From assembly GCA_934330725.1 (NCBI GenBank), contig CAKRGM010000001.1, forward strand, positions 62,001-126,000: 64,000 nt of DNA, written 5' to 3'. Position 1 is the first letter of the stretch; every line of letters begins with the position of its first letter. The position numbers were made by a program, and so were the translations under genes. Under the pieces are notes generated by a model. That model was not told the DNA's origin, searched no databases, and worked only from the letters and a program-made list of their open reading frames with translations. The stretch comes from an uncultured Lachnospiraceae bacterium. Its GTDB lineage: Bacteria; Bacillota; Clostridia; Lachnospirales; Lachnospiraceae. Of this stretch, positions 42,637-52,018 are shown one piece after another.

Positions 42637-43545
42637 ATGCCAATTAAAATACAAAGTGATTTACCGGCAAAATCAAAACTCGAAAGTGAAAATATATTCG
42701 TTATGGATGAAAACAGGGCACTTTCGCAGGATTTCAGAGAGCTGCAGATAGTGATTCTTAATCTGATGCCGATTAAACCGGATACAGAATTACAGTTATT
42801 AAGAGCATTATCCAATACACCATTACAGATAGATGTTACATTTTTGCAGATGGCCACACATATATCAAAAAACACGTCTGCATCGCATTTAAAGAAGTTT
42901 TATGTTACATTTGACGAAATTAAAAAAAGAAAATTCGACGGAATGATAATTACCGGAGCGCCAGTGGAACAGCTTGATTTTGAAGAGGTTAATTACTGGG
43001 AAGAATTATCACGTATAATGGAATGGTCAAATACTAATATAACATCTACGCTTCATATATGCTGGGGAGCACAGGCAGGGCTTTATTATCATTATGGGAT
43101 TAAAAAAATCCAGTTTGATAAAAAACTGTCGGGAATATATAAACACAGGGTTATTGACAGAAAAGTTCCGCTTGTAAGGGGCTTTGATGATGAGTTTTTG
43201 GCTCCACATTCAAGACATACTGCAGCAGATCCCGAAGGTATCAGAAATAATCCAAATCTGCAGATATTGGCTGAATCAGATGAAGCAGGAATATATATAG
43301 TTATGGCTGATGAAGGAAAAAAGATATTTGTAATGGGACATCCCGAATATGACAGAATTACACTTGACCAGGAATACAAACGTGATCTTGCAAAGGGGCT
43401 TAACCCACAGTTGCCTGTAAATTACTATCCTGATGATGACTGCACAAAGAGACCGCAGCTTACATGGCGCAGTCACGCTAATAATCTTTATACAAACTGG
43501 CTCAATTACTATGTATATCAGGTTACTCCGTATATACTTGATTAG
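42637..43545 (+). CDS. metA: Homoserine O-acyltransferase, predicted acetyl-CoA type
   Basis: MetA activates homoserine for methionine synthesis. The 302-residue protein has the catalytic Cys142 in HICWGAQAG and the His/Glu pair in MGHPEYD. Residue 111 is Glu (GAPVE), which in studied MetA proteins selects acetyl-CoA; Gly there selects succinyl-CoA. So it is probably a homoserine O-acetyltransferase despite belonging to the 'succinyltransferase' family. No SAM riboswitch or T-box was seen upstream; it follows ligA in the same direction, with TGGAGG 8 nt before the ATG. Confidence 0.94.
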   Translation: MPIKIQSDLPAKSKLESENIFVMDENRALSQDFRELQIVILNLMPIKPDTELQLLRALSNTPLQIDVTFLQMATHISKNTSASHLKKFYVTFDEIKKRKFDGMIITGAPVEQLDFEEVNYWEELSRIMEWSNTNITSTLHICWGAQAGLYYHYGIKKIQFDKKLSGIYKHRVIDRKVPLVRGFDDEFLAPHSRHTAADPEGIRNNPNLQILAESDEAGIYIVMADEGKKIFVMGHPEYDRITLDQEYKRDLAKGLNPQLPVNYYPDDDCTKRPQLTWRSHANNLYTNWLNYYVYQVTPYILD

Positions 43546-43633
43546 AACAGACTGGAAAAAGCCGGGAAAATCCGAAAAAACAGCAGTTATAGAGCCTGGC
43601 ATGGGTAAGGCTTGCAGAAAGTGAGGTCGTAAT

Positions 43634-44317
43634 ATGAATCCTGTTTATTCGTCACAGCTTTTAAAAATAGTAAATACATTAATATATTCAGTTCCGGCAA
43701 TGCTTATTGCCATAGTTCTTCATGAAGTCGCACATGCGGCTGTTTCATACGCATGTGGAGATAAAGGTGTGAAGGCAGATGGAAGGCTTTCGCTTAATCC
43801 ATTTAAGCATCTTGATGTTGCAGGAACGTTGTGCCTTATATTTTTTCATATGGGTTGGGCAAAGCCGGTTATGGTAAATACAAGAAATTATAAACATAAG
43901 AAGCTTGATTTCTGCCTGGTGGCTCTTGCAGGACCTGTGATGAACTTCCTGATAGCATTTATTTCATTGATTTTCATGTTTATAGTATTGCTTCATGGCG
44001 GGGACAGTGGAATAAGTAATTATTTCAGAATGTTGTTTTATTATATTGCAGTGCTTAATGTAGGACTTGGAGTATTTAATCTTATACCGATACCGCCGCT
44101 TGATGGAAGCAATGTGCTTCTTACACTTCTTCCTGACAGTGTGAATACAAAAATTGCACCATACAGGAGATATTTTCCGTTACTTTTAGTTATACTGCTG
44201 ATTACAGGACTGCTCGATATGCCGCTTAGTGTATTAAATAATAATATTTTAAATGGTATGTGGGGAGTTGTACTGAAAATTTTTGGATATACAATTGGGA
44301 GCGGAGCTACTATCTGA
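43634..44317 (+). CDS. Site-2 protease-like M50 peptidase
   Basis: This 227-residue multispanning metalloprotease has the zinc-binding HEVAHAA motif in the second membrane segment and the third ligand in NLIPIPPLDGSN, both as in the YwhC/YydH group of short bacterial site-2 proteases without a PDZ domain. About five or six spans are predicted. The stem AGCCT/AGGCT at 43594-43613 lies 13 nt before the GAGG ribosome binding site. Its 3' end overlaps the convergent dinB by 8 nt. The substrate is unknown. Confidence 0.9.
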   Translation: MNPVYSSQLLKIVNTLIYSVPAMLIAIVLHEVAHAAVSYACGDKGVKADGRLSLNPFKHLDVAGTLCLIFFHMGWAKPVMVNTRNYKHKKLDFCLVALAGPVMNFLIAFISLIFMFIVLLHGGDSGISNYFRMLFYYIAVLNVGLGVFNLIPIPPLDGSNVLLTLLPDSVNTKIAPYRRYFPLLLVILLITGLLDMPLSVLNNNILNGMWGVVLKIFGYTIGSGATI

Positions 44318-45557
44318 TACGGTGTTCACGCTTTTCTTTATTTAATCCTCCCGACATATGCTCATGTTCACTATTTATAAAACGTGCACGTTTTACGCTG
44401 TCTTCACCAAAACGTGTGCGTATATCATCTATAGCCGAATTTAGTCTGGAAAGTTTTTCATTATGCTGCTGGTTGAAAAAATCAAGCTGCTGATAATCCT
44501 GGTCTGTTGCATGTGAGGCAGATATTCCGATTTGCCGTACAGGCGATTTATCCCATAATTCATCAAAAAGGCGGCATGCATTCTGATATATGATTTCTGT
44601 AACGTTGGTTGGATTTTCAAGGGTACACTGACGCTGAAATCTGTTAAAACCATTTGTAAGAATTGAAACAGAAACAACGCTTATATATGCTTTATCTGCA
44701 CGCATTCTTGCACCAACAGTTTCGCACAGAGACAATATTATTATTTTTGCAGTGGCTGCATCGGTTATATCAGCCTGTATGGTAGTTATATTGCTGTAGC
44801 TTTTATTTGCTGCATCGTGATTGGTTGCAAACTCAACATCAAGGCCGTTGGCATAGTTCCAGATTACTTCCCCATGTTTTTTAAAGTTATCAATAAGAAG
44901 CTGCTTATCACTTAAGGCAATATCTCCAATTGTATGAATTCCAAGATTAGCAAGGCGCTTTTTTGTGGCTTTGCCAACAAAAAAAAGTTCACCGACAGGA
45001 AGTGGCCACATTTTTTCTTTGATTTCGTAAGGGAAAAGCGTATGTGTAAGGTTTGGCTTCTTAAAATCTGATGCCATCTTGGCAAGCAGTTTGTTGGAGG
45101 ATATGCCGATATTTACAGTGAATCCAAGAGTATCGTTGATTTCGTTGCGGAGTCTGTCAGCAAATTGTATAAGCGGACCATAAAGCATCTGAGTTCCTGT
45201 CATATCACAGAATGCTTCGTCAATACTATATTGCTCAACTACAGGAGCATATTTTTTTAGTAAACTGATAAAAAGCGAAGACATTTTAACATAATAGGAG
45301 AATGTGGGAGGTACAACAATAAGTCCGGGACATTTTTTTCGCGCCTGCATAAGAGATTCACCAGTCTGTATATTATATTTTTTGGCGGGTGTTGACTTGG
45401 CAAGTACGATTCCGTGGCGGGTTTGTTCACTTCCACCGACAACTGAAGCTATAGTCCTTAAATCAGGACTTTCCGGATCGGATTTTAGGCGCCTGCAGGC
45501 TTCCCATGAAAGAAAAGCACTATTTACATCTATATGAAAAAATATTTTATCGGGCAT
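44310..45557 (-). CDS. dinB: DNA polymerase IV (Y family)
   Basis: A translesion polymerase of 415 residues. The palm/finger motifs include FFHIDVNSAFLSWEA and YSIDEAF with the metal-binding Asp/Glu, then the thumb helix-hairpin-helix around FFVGKATKKRLANLG and the little-finger domain. The catalytic acids are present. The start at 45557 is preferred over GTG 45569 because AAGGAGG lies 11 nt upstream and would overlap the GTG. The usual C-terminal clamp-binding motif may be QLDFF near residue 366. Confidence 0.94.
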   Translation of the reverse strand: MPDKIFFHIDVNSAFLSWEACRRLKSDPESPDLRTIASVVGGSEQTRHGIVLAKSTPAKKYNIQTGESLMQARKKCPGLIVVPPTFSYYVKMSSLFISLLKKYAPVVEQYSIDEAFCDMTGTQMLYGPLIQFADRLRNEINDTLGFTVNIGISSNKLLAKMASDFKKPNLTHTLFPYEIKEKMWPLPVGELFFVGKATKKRLANLGIHTIGDIALSDKQLLIDNFKKHGEVIWNYANGLDVEFATNHDAANKSYSNITTIQADITDAATAKIIILSLCETVGARMRADKAYISVVSVSILTNGFNRFQRQCTLENPTNVTEIIYQNACRLFDELWDKSPVRQIGISASHATDQDYQQLDFFNQQHNEKLSRLNSAIDDIRTRFGEDSVKRARFINSEHEHMSGGLNKEKREHRIR

Positions 45558-45629
45558 GTAATCCGGCACCTCCTTAAATGTAGTATGATACAGACAATTG
45601 CGAAACTTATTATTTTTTAAGTTGCGTTA

Positions 45630-45663
45630 TGCAGAATTAACAATTGAATTTGTTAATTTTGCA
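45630..45663. repeat. Inverted repeat before the orphan small protein
   Basis: TGCAGAATTAACAA and TTGTTAATTTTGCA pair at 13 of 14 positions. The right arm resembles a sequence at 32601-32620. Confidence 0.6.
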
Positions 45664-45833
45664 AACGCCTGCATAATATGATATATTTTAACATATGAGT
45701 GGCTGCTGTGCAAACATTTGTTCAGCAGCATACAGCCGGGCAAAACAGATAGCTTTTGATGACATATGGGAAAGCGCATGCGCAAATTTCTCATGGCTGC
45801 ATCGCAACAGAACTGCTAGAAATGAGGATTAAT

Positions 45834-46151
45834 ATGATAGATGAAAATGAAATCATGCCATTTAATTTTTTGAAGTATGGTGGCGTTTACAGTGCACAGC
45901 ATAATGGAATGCGTTATATAATAAAAAGAGAGTCAGATAAGCCGGATTTTATTATAAAAGCATATGTATGGCAGGGCCCATATTGTTTTGCTGCAACTTC
46001 TGCAAATAAAATAACACAAAAGGAATTTGAATACAGCGAAGAAGGCAGGCTTGCAGCTATATCATGGATAAAAATGCAGTATGATACAAGAAAAGATGAA
46101 TGGGATAAAGCACCTTCAATTCTCGATGCACCGATTGATCTTGATAAATAG
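45834..46151 (+). CDS. Small orphan protein, unknown function
   Basis: A 105-residue cytoplasmic protein with no recognised domain. It contains several aromatic beta-like stretches (YGGVYSAQHNGMRYII, IIKAYVWQGPYCFA) and a helical C-terminal half. The ATG at 45834 follows GAGG with 7 nt spacing. The 140 nt before it hold at least two hairpins (45687-45737 and around 45760-45795), so its translation may be structure-controlled. It is flanked by minus-strand genes (dinB upstream, the flippase downstream), so it is a monocistronic unit. Confidence 0.65.
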   Translation: MIDENEIMPFNFLKYGGVYSAQHNGMRYIIKRESDKPDFIIKAYVWQGPYCFAATSANKITQKEFEYSEEGRLAAISWIKMQYDTRKDEWDKAPSILDAPIDLDK

Positions 46152-46154
46152 ACA

Positions 46155-47633
46155 TCAGCTTTTGTACATTTTTACCAGAAGTGAAAATATTACACATGCC
46201 AGAAGTGCACTGCAGGAAATTGCAATTATATCCGGGAATCCAAATGCCTTTAAAAGCAGTACCTTAAGAGGCAAAGATATTCCGATTGAAATTCCAGAGT
46301 AGACGAATGGACGTATAATTGCTCTGAAAGCGTTAAAAGAGCAGTGAAACATTCGTTTGAGCTCTATATAATGTGCAATGCAAATCGAAATCTGTGAGAC
46401 AAGGATGCCTGCAAGATATCCTGTTATACCGGTTTGAGGTACAAGTATGATGAGGCTTGTTATACGTATAAGTATACCGGCTGTATTCTGTATACTTGTA
46501 ATGGTGGTTTTGCCAAGTCCATTTAAAATGCTGCACAGAGTAGTTGAGGCATAATAAAATGGACACAGCCAGGCAAGAATCATAATGAACCAGTACACCA
46601 TTGGCTCATTAAAGATTATTACGCCAAAGTCGGCACCATAAAATAAAAACAGAAAAGAGCTCATTATTCCCATGAACATACACAGCGTAAAAGATTTATC
46701 AAATGTATTTCTAATGTGCTGGTCATTTTTATCATAAAACGCCTGCGATATTTCGGGAAGAAGCATAACAGAGAGTGAGTTTGTTATCGCGGATGGAAAA
46801 AGTATCAGTGGCAGAGCCATTCCGGTAAGAATCCCATAGTAAGAAATAGCGTCTTCATTGCAAAAACCATATAAAATGAGCTGGGCAGGAATCAGAATCG
46901 ATTCTGCACCTGCAAGCAGATTCATTAACAGCCTGTTTGATGTCAGAGGAAGGGAAAAATAGAAAACATTTTTGATTTTATTTCCGATTCCGGTGATGTC
47001 AATATGAAAGTTTTTGTTTAGTTTAAGCGCAATACAGCAGAATATGGTTGAACCGATTTCTCCGGCAATATTTCCGTACACTGCACACATTGCTGTAATG
47101 CATATTCCGCTTTTATTGCACCAGTATGTATACAGATATACACATGCTACTCTTATTATCTGCTCAAATAATTGTGAAAATGCAGGAACTCCGGCTTTTT
47201 TACATCCAAAATAATATCCATTTATACAATTATGAAAACTTGAAAATGTAAATGAGACAGCAAGCATTCTGATATAATCGCTGCAATTATCATTTAAAAA
47301 TATATTATGTGCAATAAAGTCGGAATTACAATAGGTGACAACAGATAACAGCAGTGTCATAGGCAGAGAAATGCACAGACCTGCAGCAAGCCATACGCTG
47401 TTATGTTTATCTGATGCAGTATATTTTGAGATAGCGGTCTGGATACCTGATGAGCACAGGGCAAAGCAGATGCCAATCAGTGGCATGATAAGCTGAATCA
47501 GGCCAATATTTGCAGCACCCAATGTCCGTGTCAGAAAAATTCTGTAAAAGAAACCTATTATTCTGCTTAATATTCCTGCAAAAGTCAATATTATCGTTCC
47601 TTTTAAAACAGCATTTTTTAAGTTTAGCTTCAT
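46155..47633 (-). CDS. SpoVB-like polysaccharide/lipid flippase
   Basis: A 492-residue MOP-superfamily transporter with about 14 membrane spans. The N-terminal segment FAGILSRIIGFFYRIFLTRTLG and the layout are those of the SpoVB/MurJ-like/PST branch that moves lipid-linked saccharides across the membrane, in spores for cortex synthesis. The start at 47633 is set by AAAGG upstream; a longer start at 47666 lacks an RBS. Whether it serves sporulation or vegetative polysaccharide export cannot be told here. Confidence 0.87.
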   Translation of the reverse strand: MKLNLKNAVLKGTIILTFAGILSRIIGFFYRIFLTRTLGAANIGLIQLIMPLIGICFALCSSGIQTAISKYTASDKHNSVWLAAGLCISLPMTLLLSVVTYCNSDFIAHNIFLNDNCSDYIRMLAVSFTFSSFHNCINGYYFGCKKAGVPAFSQLFEQIIRVACVYLYTYWCNKSGICITAMCAVYGNIAGEIGSTIFCCIALKLNKNFHIDITGIGNKIKNVFYFSLPLTSNRLLMNLLAGAESILIPAQLILYGFCNEDAISYYGILTGMALPLILFPSAITNSLSVMLLPEISQAFYDKNDQHIRNTFDKSFTLCMFMGIMSSFLFLFYGADFGVIIFNEPMVYWFIMILAWLCPFYYASTTLCSILNGLGKTTITSIQNTAGILIRITSLIILVPQTGITGYLAGILVSQISICIAHYIELKRMFHCSFNAFRAIIRPFVYSGISIGISLPLKVLLLKAFGFPDIIAISCSALLACVIFSLLVKMYKS

Positions 47634-47722
47634 TATGGTTACCTTTAACAGATCAATTGATAACAATATATGCAGAAGCTGAATATAATATTAATAAGAC
47701 TGATGCGAAGGTGATGGTAATC

Positions 47723-48895
47723 ATGATTTACATGGATAATGCTGCAACTACCAGAATGCGGCCACAGGTCTGTGATTATATGATGCAGTATTTAAGGGAC
47801 AGATATGCTAATCCGTCAAGCGGATATACATTTTCACAAAAAGTAAGAGAAGATATTGATACAGCAAGAAAAAAACTTGCGGCAAGTATAAATGCCGACG
47901 ATGATGAAATATACATGACTTCAGGTGGAACAGAATCGGATAACTGGGCGTTAAAGATGACAGCTGACCATTTTAAAAAAGGACATATAATAACTACCAG
48001 GATAGAACATCATGCAATCCTTCGCACATGTGAATATCTGGAAAAACATGGATTTTCAGTTACGTATCTTGATGTTAATGAATATGGAATGGTAAATCTT
48101 AGTGAGCTAAGGCGTGCTATCCGTAAGGATACCTTCCTTATTTCGGTAATGACTGCCAATAATGAAATTGGGACAATACAACCGATTGAAGAAATCGGAC
48201 GTATCGCAGCATTATATAATATTATTTTTCATACAGATGCAGTTCAGGCTTATATGCACATACCGATAGATGTAAAAAAAATGAATATATCAATGATGAG
48301 CACAAGTGCCCATAAGCTTAACGGTCCAAAAGGAACAGGATTTTTATATGTAAACAGAAACGTTGCTCTTGATCCATATATTCATGGCGGAATGCAGGAA
48401 AATGGCAGAAGAGCAGGAACTGAGAATGTTGCAGGTATATGCGGAATGGCAAAAGCTGTTGAAATTGCTGAGGGCAGTATTTTAGAGAGGCAGAAAGCTG
48501 AAAAGCGGATGTGCAGGTATATGACATCAAGAATATTAAATGAAATTCCATTTACACGTTTTAATGGTCATCCTTTAAAAAGGCTTTCTAATAATATGAA
48601 TTTCAGTTTCAGATTTGCAGATGGAGCCACTCTTCTTGTTATGTTGGATAAACAGGGAATATGCGTATCAGCAGGATCAGCGTGCTCAACAAATGAAAAA
48701 AGTCCGTCACATGTATTAAAGGCGATAGGATTGTCGGATGATCTTGCTTATTCTACACTTCGTTTTACGATAAATGAATCAATAACAAGAAATGAAATAG
48801 ATTATGTAATAAACTGTCTTAAAAATAATATAAGACAGCTGAGGGAAAATTCAGAAAGCTATATAAATTATAATGCATCACCAATGCAGGATTAA
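47723..48895 (+). CDS. Cysteine desulfurase, NifS/IscS type
   Basis: A PLP enzyme of 390 residues that takes sulfur from cysteine for Fe-S clusters or thiolation. The PLP lysine is Lys198 in TSAHKLNGPKGTGF and the active cysteine is Cys321 in SAGSACSTNEKSPS, inside a class I (long loop) active-site segment. The start MIYMDNAATT at 47723 matches the family start, with AGGTGATGG upstream. The divergent flippase begins 90 bp away. No iscU or thiI follows directly; a PHP-domain gene comes next on the minus strand. Confidence 0.92.
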   Translation: MIYMDNAATTRMRPQVCDYMMQYLRDRYANPSSGYTFSQKVREDIDTARKKLAASINADDDEIYMTSGGTESDNWALKMTADHFKKGHIITTRIEHHAILRTCEYLEKHGFSVTYLDVNEYGMVNLSELRRAIRKDTFLISVMTANNEIGTIQPIEEIGRIAALYNIIFHTDAVQAYMHIPIDVKKMNISMMSTSAHKLNGPKGTGFLYVNRNVALDPYIHGGMQENGRRAGTENVAGICGMAKAVEIAEGSILERQKAEKRMCRYMTSRILNEIPFTRFNGHPLKRLSNNMNFSFRFADGATLLVMLDKQGICVSAGSACSTNEKSPSHVLKAIGLSDDLAYSTLRFTINESITRNEIDYVINCLKNNIRQLRENSESYINYNASPMQD

Positions 48896-48904
48896 TCTTA
48901 AATG

Positions 48905-48922
48905 TAATCTTAATTAAGATTA
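48905..48922. terminator. Palindrome after the desulfurase
   Basis: TAATCTTAATTAAGATTA is a perfect 18-bp palindrome just after the stop. It lacks a T run, so it is a weak terminator candidate; a larger ACAGCCGG/CCGGCTGT pair follows at about 48953-49000. Confidence 0.4.
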
Positions 48923-49031
48923 ATAAATAATTGATGACAATAGAATACGGTTACAGCCGGCAGGCCTGGAAATAAGTTTCATTAAACAGCCGGCTGTATA
49001 TGTATTTGCAAGCTGAAAAGCATATTGAATT

Positions 49032-49844
49032 TTAAAGTGCAATAAATTCAGGCTTCCTTTTTTTAAATATAGTGTAGTACTTAAAGCCTGCTTCACGTAA
49101 AAAATCGTGAATAATGTTAAAGTTATATGCAAGATGTTCTGCTTTATGCGCGTCTGAACCGGTTGTGATTATTTCACCGCCAAGCTGTCTGTATCTTTTA
49201 ACAATTCCGAAGCATGGATTTGGATCTTTAAGGCCATATTTTAATCCTGCCGTATTTATTTCAATACCTTTTCCATTATGTATAAGAGTTTTTAAAATAT
49301 CATCAATAACATCCTGATAATCCTTCCAGTCATAATCAGCATCCTGACCGGGAGCATAGCGGATAATATAGTCAATATGTCCGTATACATCAAAATTATG
49401 GCAGCATTTCAAATTTTCAAGGATACTTTCAAAATATTTCATTATTGTTTCCATTGTTGAACGGCCGTTCCAGAAATCTTTATAGTAAGGATCACTGCCG
49501 TCTACAAGGTGGGATGAGCCAATGATAAAATCAAGATATTTGTCAGGATCATAAGAATTCACTTTATCCTTACAGCATTTTTGAAGTCCCTGTTCAATCC
49601 CGATATAAATATCAAGCTGATTCCTGTATTTTTCACGAAGTTTTTCAAAATATGTGTGGTATTTATCAAAGTCAACAAGGAAAATAACTTTTCCATCCTC
49701 AAGAGGAAAATCGAAATCATTATGGTCTGTAAAACATATAGATGACAGTCCAAGGGTTACAGCCTGCCTGATGATATTTTCAGGATTTTCGTCAGAATCG
49801 GAAGAAAAACATGTGTGAATGTGAAAGTCTGATAAATTACTCAT
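49032..49844 (-). CDS. PHP-domain histidinol-phosphatase family protein
   Basis: A 270-residue polymerase-and-histidinol-phosphatase domain protein. The metal ligands appear in order: DFHIHTCFS near the N terminus, FTDHNDFDF, the Glu in YIGIEQGL, a His in IIGSSHLVDG, GHIDYI and the last ligand pair in TTGSDAHKAEH. It most resembles HisK/HisJ, which removes phosphate from histidinol phosphate; related proteins hydrolyse other phosphate esters. No other his genes are close. AAGGAGG is 14 nt before the ATG. Confidence 0.88.
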   Translation of the reverse strand: MSNLSDFHIHTCFSSDSDENPENIIRQAVTLGLSSICFTDHNDFDFPLEDGKVIFLVDFDKYHTYFEKLREKYRNQLDIYIGIEQGLQKCCKDKVNSYDPDKYLDFIIGSSHLVDGSDPYYKDFWNGRSTMETIMKYFESILENLKCCHNFDVYGHIDYIIRYAPGQDADYDWKDYQDVIDDILKTLIHNGKGIEINTAGLKYGLKDPNPCFGIVKRYRQLGGEIITTGSDAHKAEHLAYNFNIIHDFLREAGFKYYTIFKKRKPEFIAL

Positions 49845-50045
49845 TTAGCTGATAAGTCCTCCTTAAAAACAATTTTTACACATTATAGCATAAGATGAAT
49901 TTATTTTGAACTTGAAAAATGCTACTTTACTTGTTATTATGTAAAATGTTAGTAAAATGAAAATAAAATATTATTAACATATATTTTAGATAACATGTTA
50001 AATGTATTTAATATATTATGTTGGTAAATCTAATTCAGCATATGA

Positions 50046-50071
50046 CATATTACGGTCACGGCGGTAATATG
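50046..50071 (+). promoter_or_regulatory. Hairpin in the Na/Pi cotransporter leader
   Basis: CATATTAC and GTAATATG form a perfect 8-bp stem with a GC-rich 10-nt loop, 13 nt before the CAGGAG ribosome binding site. Confidence 0.5.
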
Positions 50072-50101
50072 CATTGGTGCAGACAGGAGAAAAAACAAAA
50101 T

Positions 50102-51787
50102 ATGGAAAATATCAGCAATTTATTTATGTTTGCCGGTGGAATAGGAATGTTCCTTTACGGAATGAATATCATGGCAGATGGTATGCAAAAGTCAGCCGGT
50201 GGCAAGATGAAACAGCTTTTAGGCTATCTTACAAGTAACAGGCTTCTTGCAATTATTGTTGGTGCATTAATAACAGCCATAATACAGAGCAGTGGCGCTA
50301 CAACAGTTATGGTAGTAGGGTTTGTTAATGCGGGAATTATGTCACTTGTTCAGGCTGTCGGTGTAATTATGGGTGCTAATATTGGTACGACAATTACGGC
50401 ATGGATAGTATCACTGGGACAGCTTGGAGATGCAGCAAAAGTGATGCAGCCATCATTTTATGCGCCGCTCCTTATTGGTATTGGTGCATTTATTATTCTG
50501 TTTTCCAAAAAGACAAAATCAAATAATGTTGGAGAAATAATTGTTGGTATAGGTCTCTTGTTTGAGGGATTGGACTTTATGTCATCATCAATCGCTCCTT
50601 ATACGGATTTGCCAATCTTTTCAGAGGCATTTAAAGTTGTAGGAAGCAATCCGCTTCTTGGAATCCTTATTGGTATTGTTGTAACTGCAATTTTGCAAAG
50701 CTCCTCTGCATCTGTAGGAATTTTACAGACATTAGCGATAAATGGTGTTGTTACAACGAGCTCAGCAATTTATATAACACTGGGACAGAATATTGGCTCA
50801 TGTGTTACTGCACTTATTTCATGTGCCGGAACAACAAGAACAGCAAAGCGTGCTGCGTGTATGCATTTACTGTTCAATATATTTGGTGCATTGCTGTTTG
50901 GTACAATTGGATTTTTACTTTTTACATTTCATCCGGCAATAGCACACAGCAATATCAACAGTGTGCAGATTTCAATTTTCCATACGCTTTTTAACATTAC
51001 GTGTACAGCGGTTATGTTCCCGTTTGCAAAAGTACTTGTTAAGCTTTCGGGCCTTATTATCAGGGAAAAAGAAGATAATATTGTAATGGATAAAGATGAT
51101 GAAGACGCAGTTGAAATTTCAAGACATTTTGATCCAAGAATACTTGAGCAGCCATCAGTTGCGGTTGAGCGTGCATTGTTTGAAGTTGTACAGATGGGAA
51201 AACTTGCAAGAAAGAATATCAGCTATGCGACAAGGGCTATAATGAGTAATGATGCTGAGATGGTCCAGAAGGTATTAAAGACAGAGAATGACGTGGATAT
51301 TTATGAAAAATATCTTACTGAATTCCTCATAAAGGTTAATAATCTTTCGATAACTGATGAGCAGCATCTTCTTGTAAATAATCTGTTCCATGCAGTAATA
51401 GATATAGAGCGTATATCGGATCATGCAGAAAATCTCGCAGATCTGGCACAGTATAAGATAGATAACCAGATAGTATTTTCGGACAGCGGAACCGAAGAAT
51501 TAAAACAGCTCTGGAAGAAAGTCAAGGAATGTGTTGATGCAGCAATCGATGCCAGAGAGACGAAGAGTGAAGAGTCAGTGCGAAGAGTTCTTGAGGATGA
51601 AGATGATGTGGACAAACTTGAAGAACAGTTAAGAAATGAGCATATCAAGCGCCTTTCATCAGGAAAATGTCTGCCATCAAATGGTGTTATCTTCCTTGAT
51701 ATTCTTTCTAATCTTGAAAGAATGTCGGACCATGCAAATAATATTGCAGACTGTGTTGAAGAAGAAAATAGTGCAAAAAAGAAATAA
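50102..51787 (+). CDS. Na/Pi-cotransporter family protein with PhoU-like tail
   Basis: The 561-residue protein has two inverted Na/Pi-cotransporter (SLC34-like) repeats with QSSGATT and QSSSAS signatures (about residues 60 and 200), 8-9 membrane spans, and a C-terminal PhoU-like helical domain (about 350-555). This is the NptA/YjbB type. It should take up or release phosphate with sodium, under control by the PhoU-like part. The start at 50102 is set by the SD GGAG 14 nt upstream; earlier ATGs lack an RBS and read through the hairpin. Confidence 0.92.
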   Translation: MENISNLFMFAGGIGMFLYGMNIMADGMQKSAGGKMKQLLGYLTSNRLLAIIVGALITAIIQSSGATTVMVVGFVNAGIMSLVQAVGVIMGANIGTTITAWIVSLGQLGDAAKVMQPSFYAPLLIGIGAFIILFSKKTKSNNVGEIIVGIGLLFEGLDFMSSSIAPYTDLPIFSEAFKVVGSNPLLGILIGIVVTAILQSSSASVGILQTLAINGVVTTSSAIYITLGQNIGSCVTALISCAGTTRTAKRAACMHLLFNIFGALLFGTIGFLLFTFHPAIAHSNINSVQISIFHTLFNITCTAVMFPFAKVLVKLSGLIIREKEDNIVMDKDDEDAVEISRHFDPRILEQPSVAVERALFEVVQMGKLARKNISYATRAIMSNDAEMVQKVLKTENDVDIYEKYLTEFLIKVNNLSITDEQHLLVNNLFHAVIDIERISDHAENLADLAQYKIDNQIVFSDSGTEELKQLWKKVKECVDAAIDARETKSEESVRRVLEDEDDVDKLEEQLRNEHIKRLSSGKCLPSNGVIFLDILSNLERMSDHANNIADCVEEENSAKKK

Positions 51788-51809
51788 AGACTGGTTTTAA
51801 AATACAGAT

Positions 51810-51869
51810 GACCTGCCTTTTATGCATAAATGAGCTATTGCCGTATATGCATGAAGGACAGGTCTTTTT
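51810..51869 (+). terminator. Terminator after the Na/Pi cotransporter
   Basis: GACCTGCCTT and AAGGACAGGTC pair with an inner TATGCAT region, followed by TTTTT. Confidence 0.8.
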
Positions 51870-51905
51870 GTTTGTTATCCAGTATATATAAAGTAGTATT
51901 TCAGG

Positions 51906-51934
51906 TTTACAAAATTCGTATAAAATGTTATATT
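51906..51934 (+). promoter_or_regulatory. Promoter of the pantothenate operon
   Basis: TTTACA (51906-51911), a 17-bp spacer and TATATT (51929-51934); start near 51941, about 78 nt before the first ATG. No riboswitch recognised in the leader. Confidence 0.75.
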
Positions 51935-52018
51935 TCCTGGTGGATGGTATTCGAAGGAAGCTGTACCGAAAATTAAATATAGTACGTACCTTTTGCTAAA
52001 GAAAGAAGAGGTGATGGT

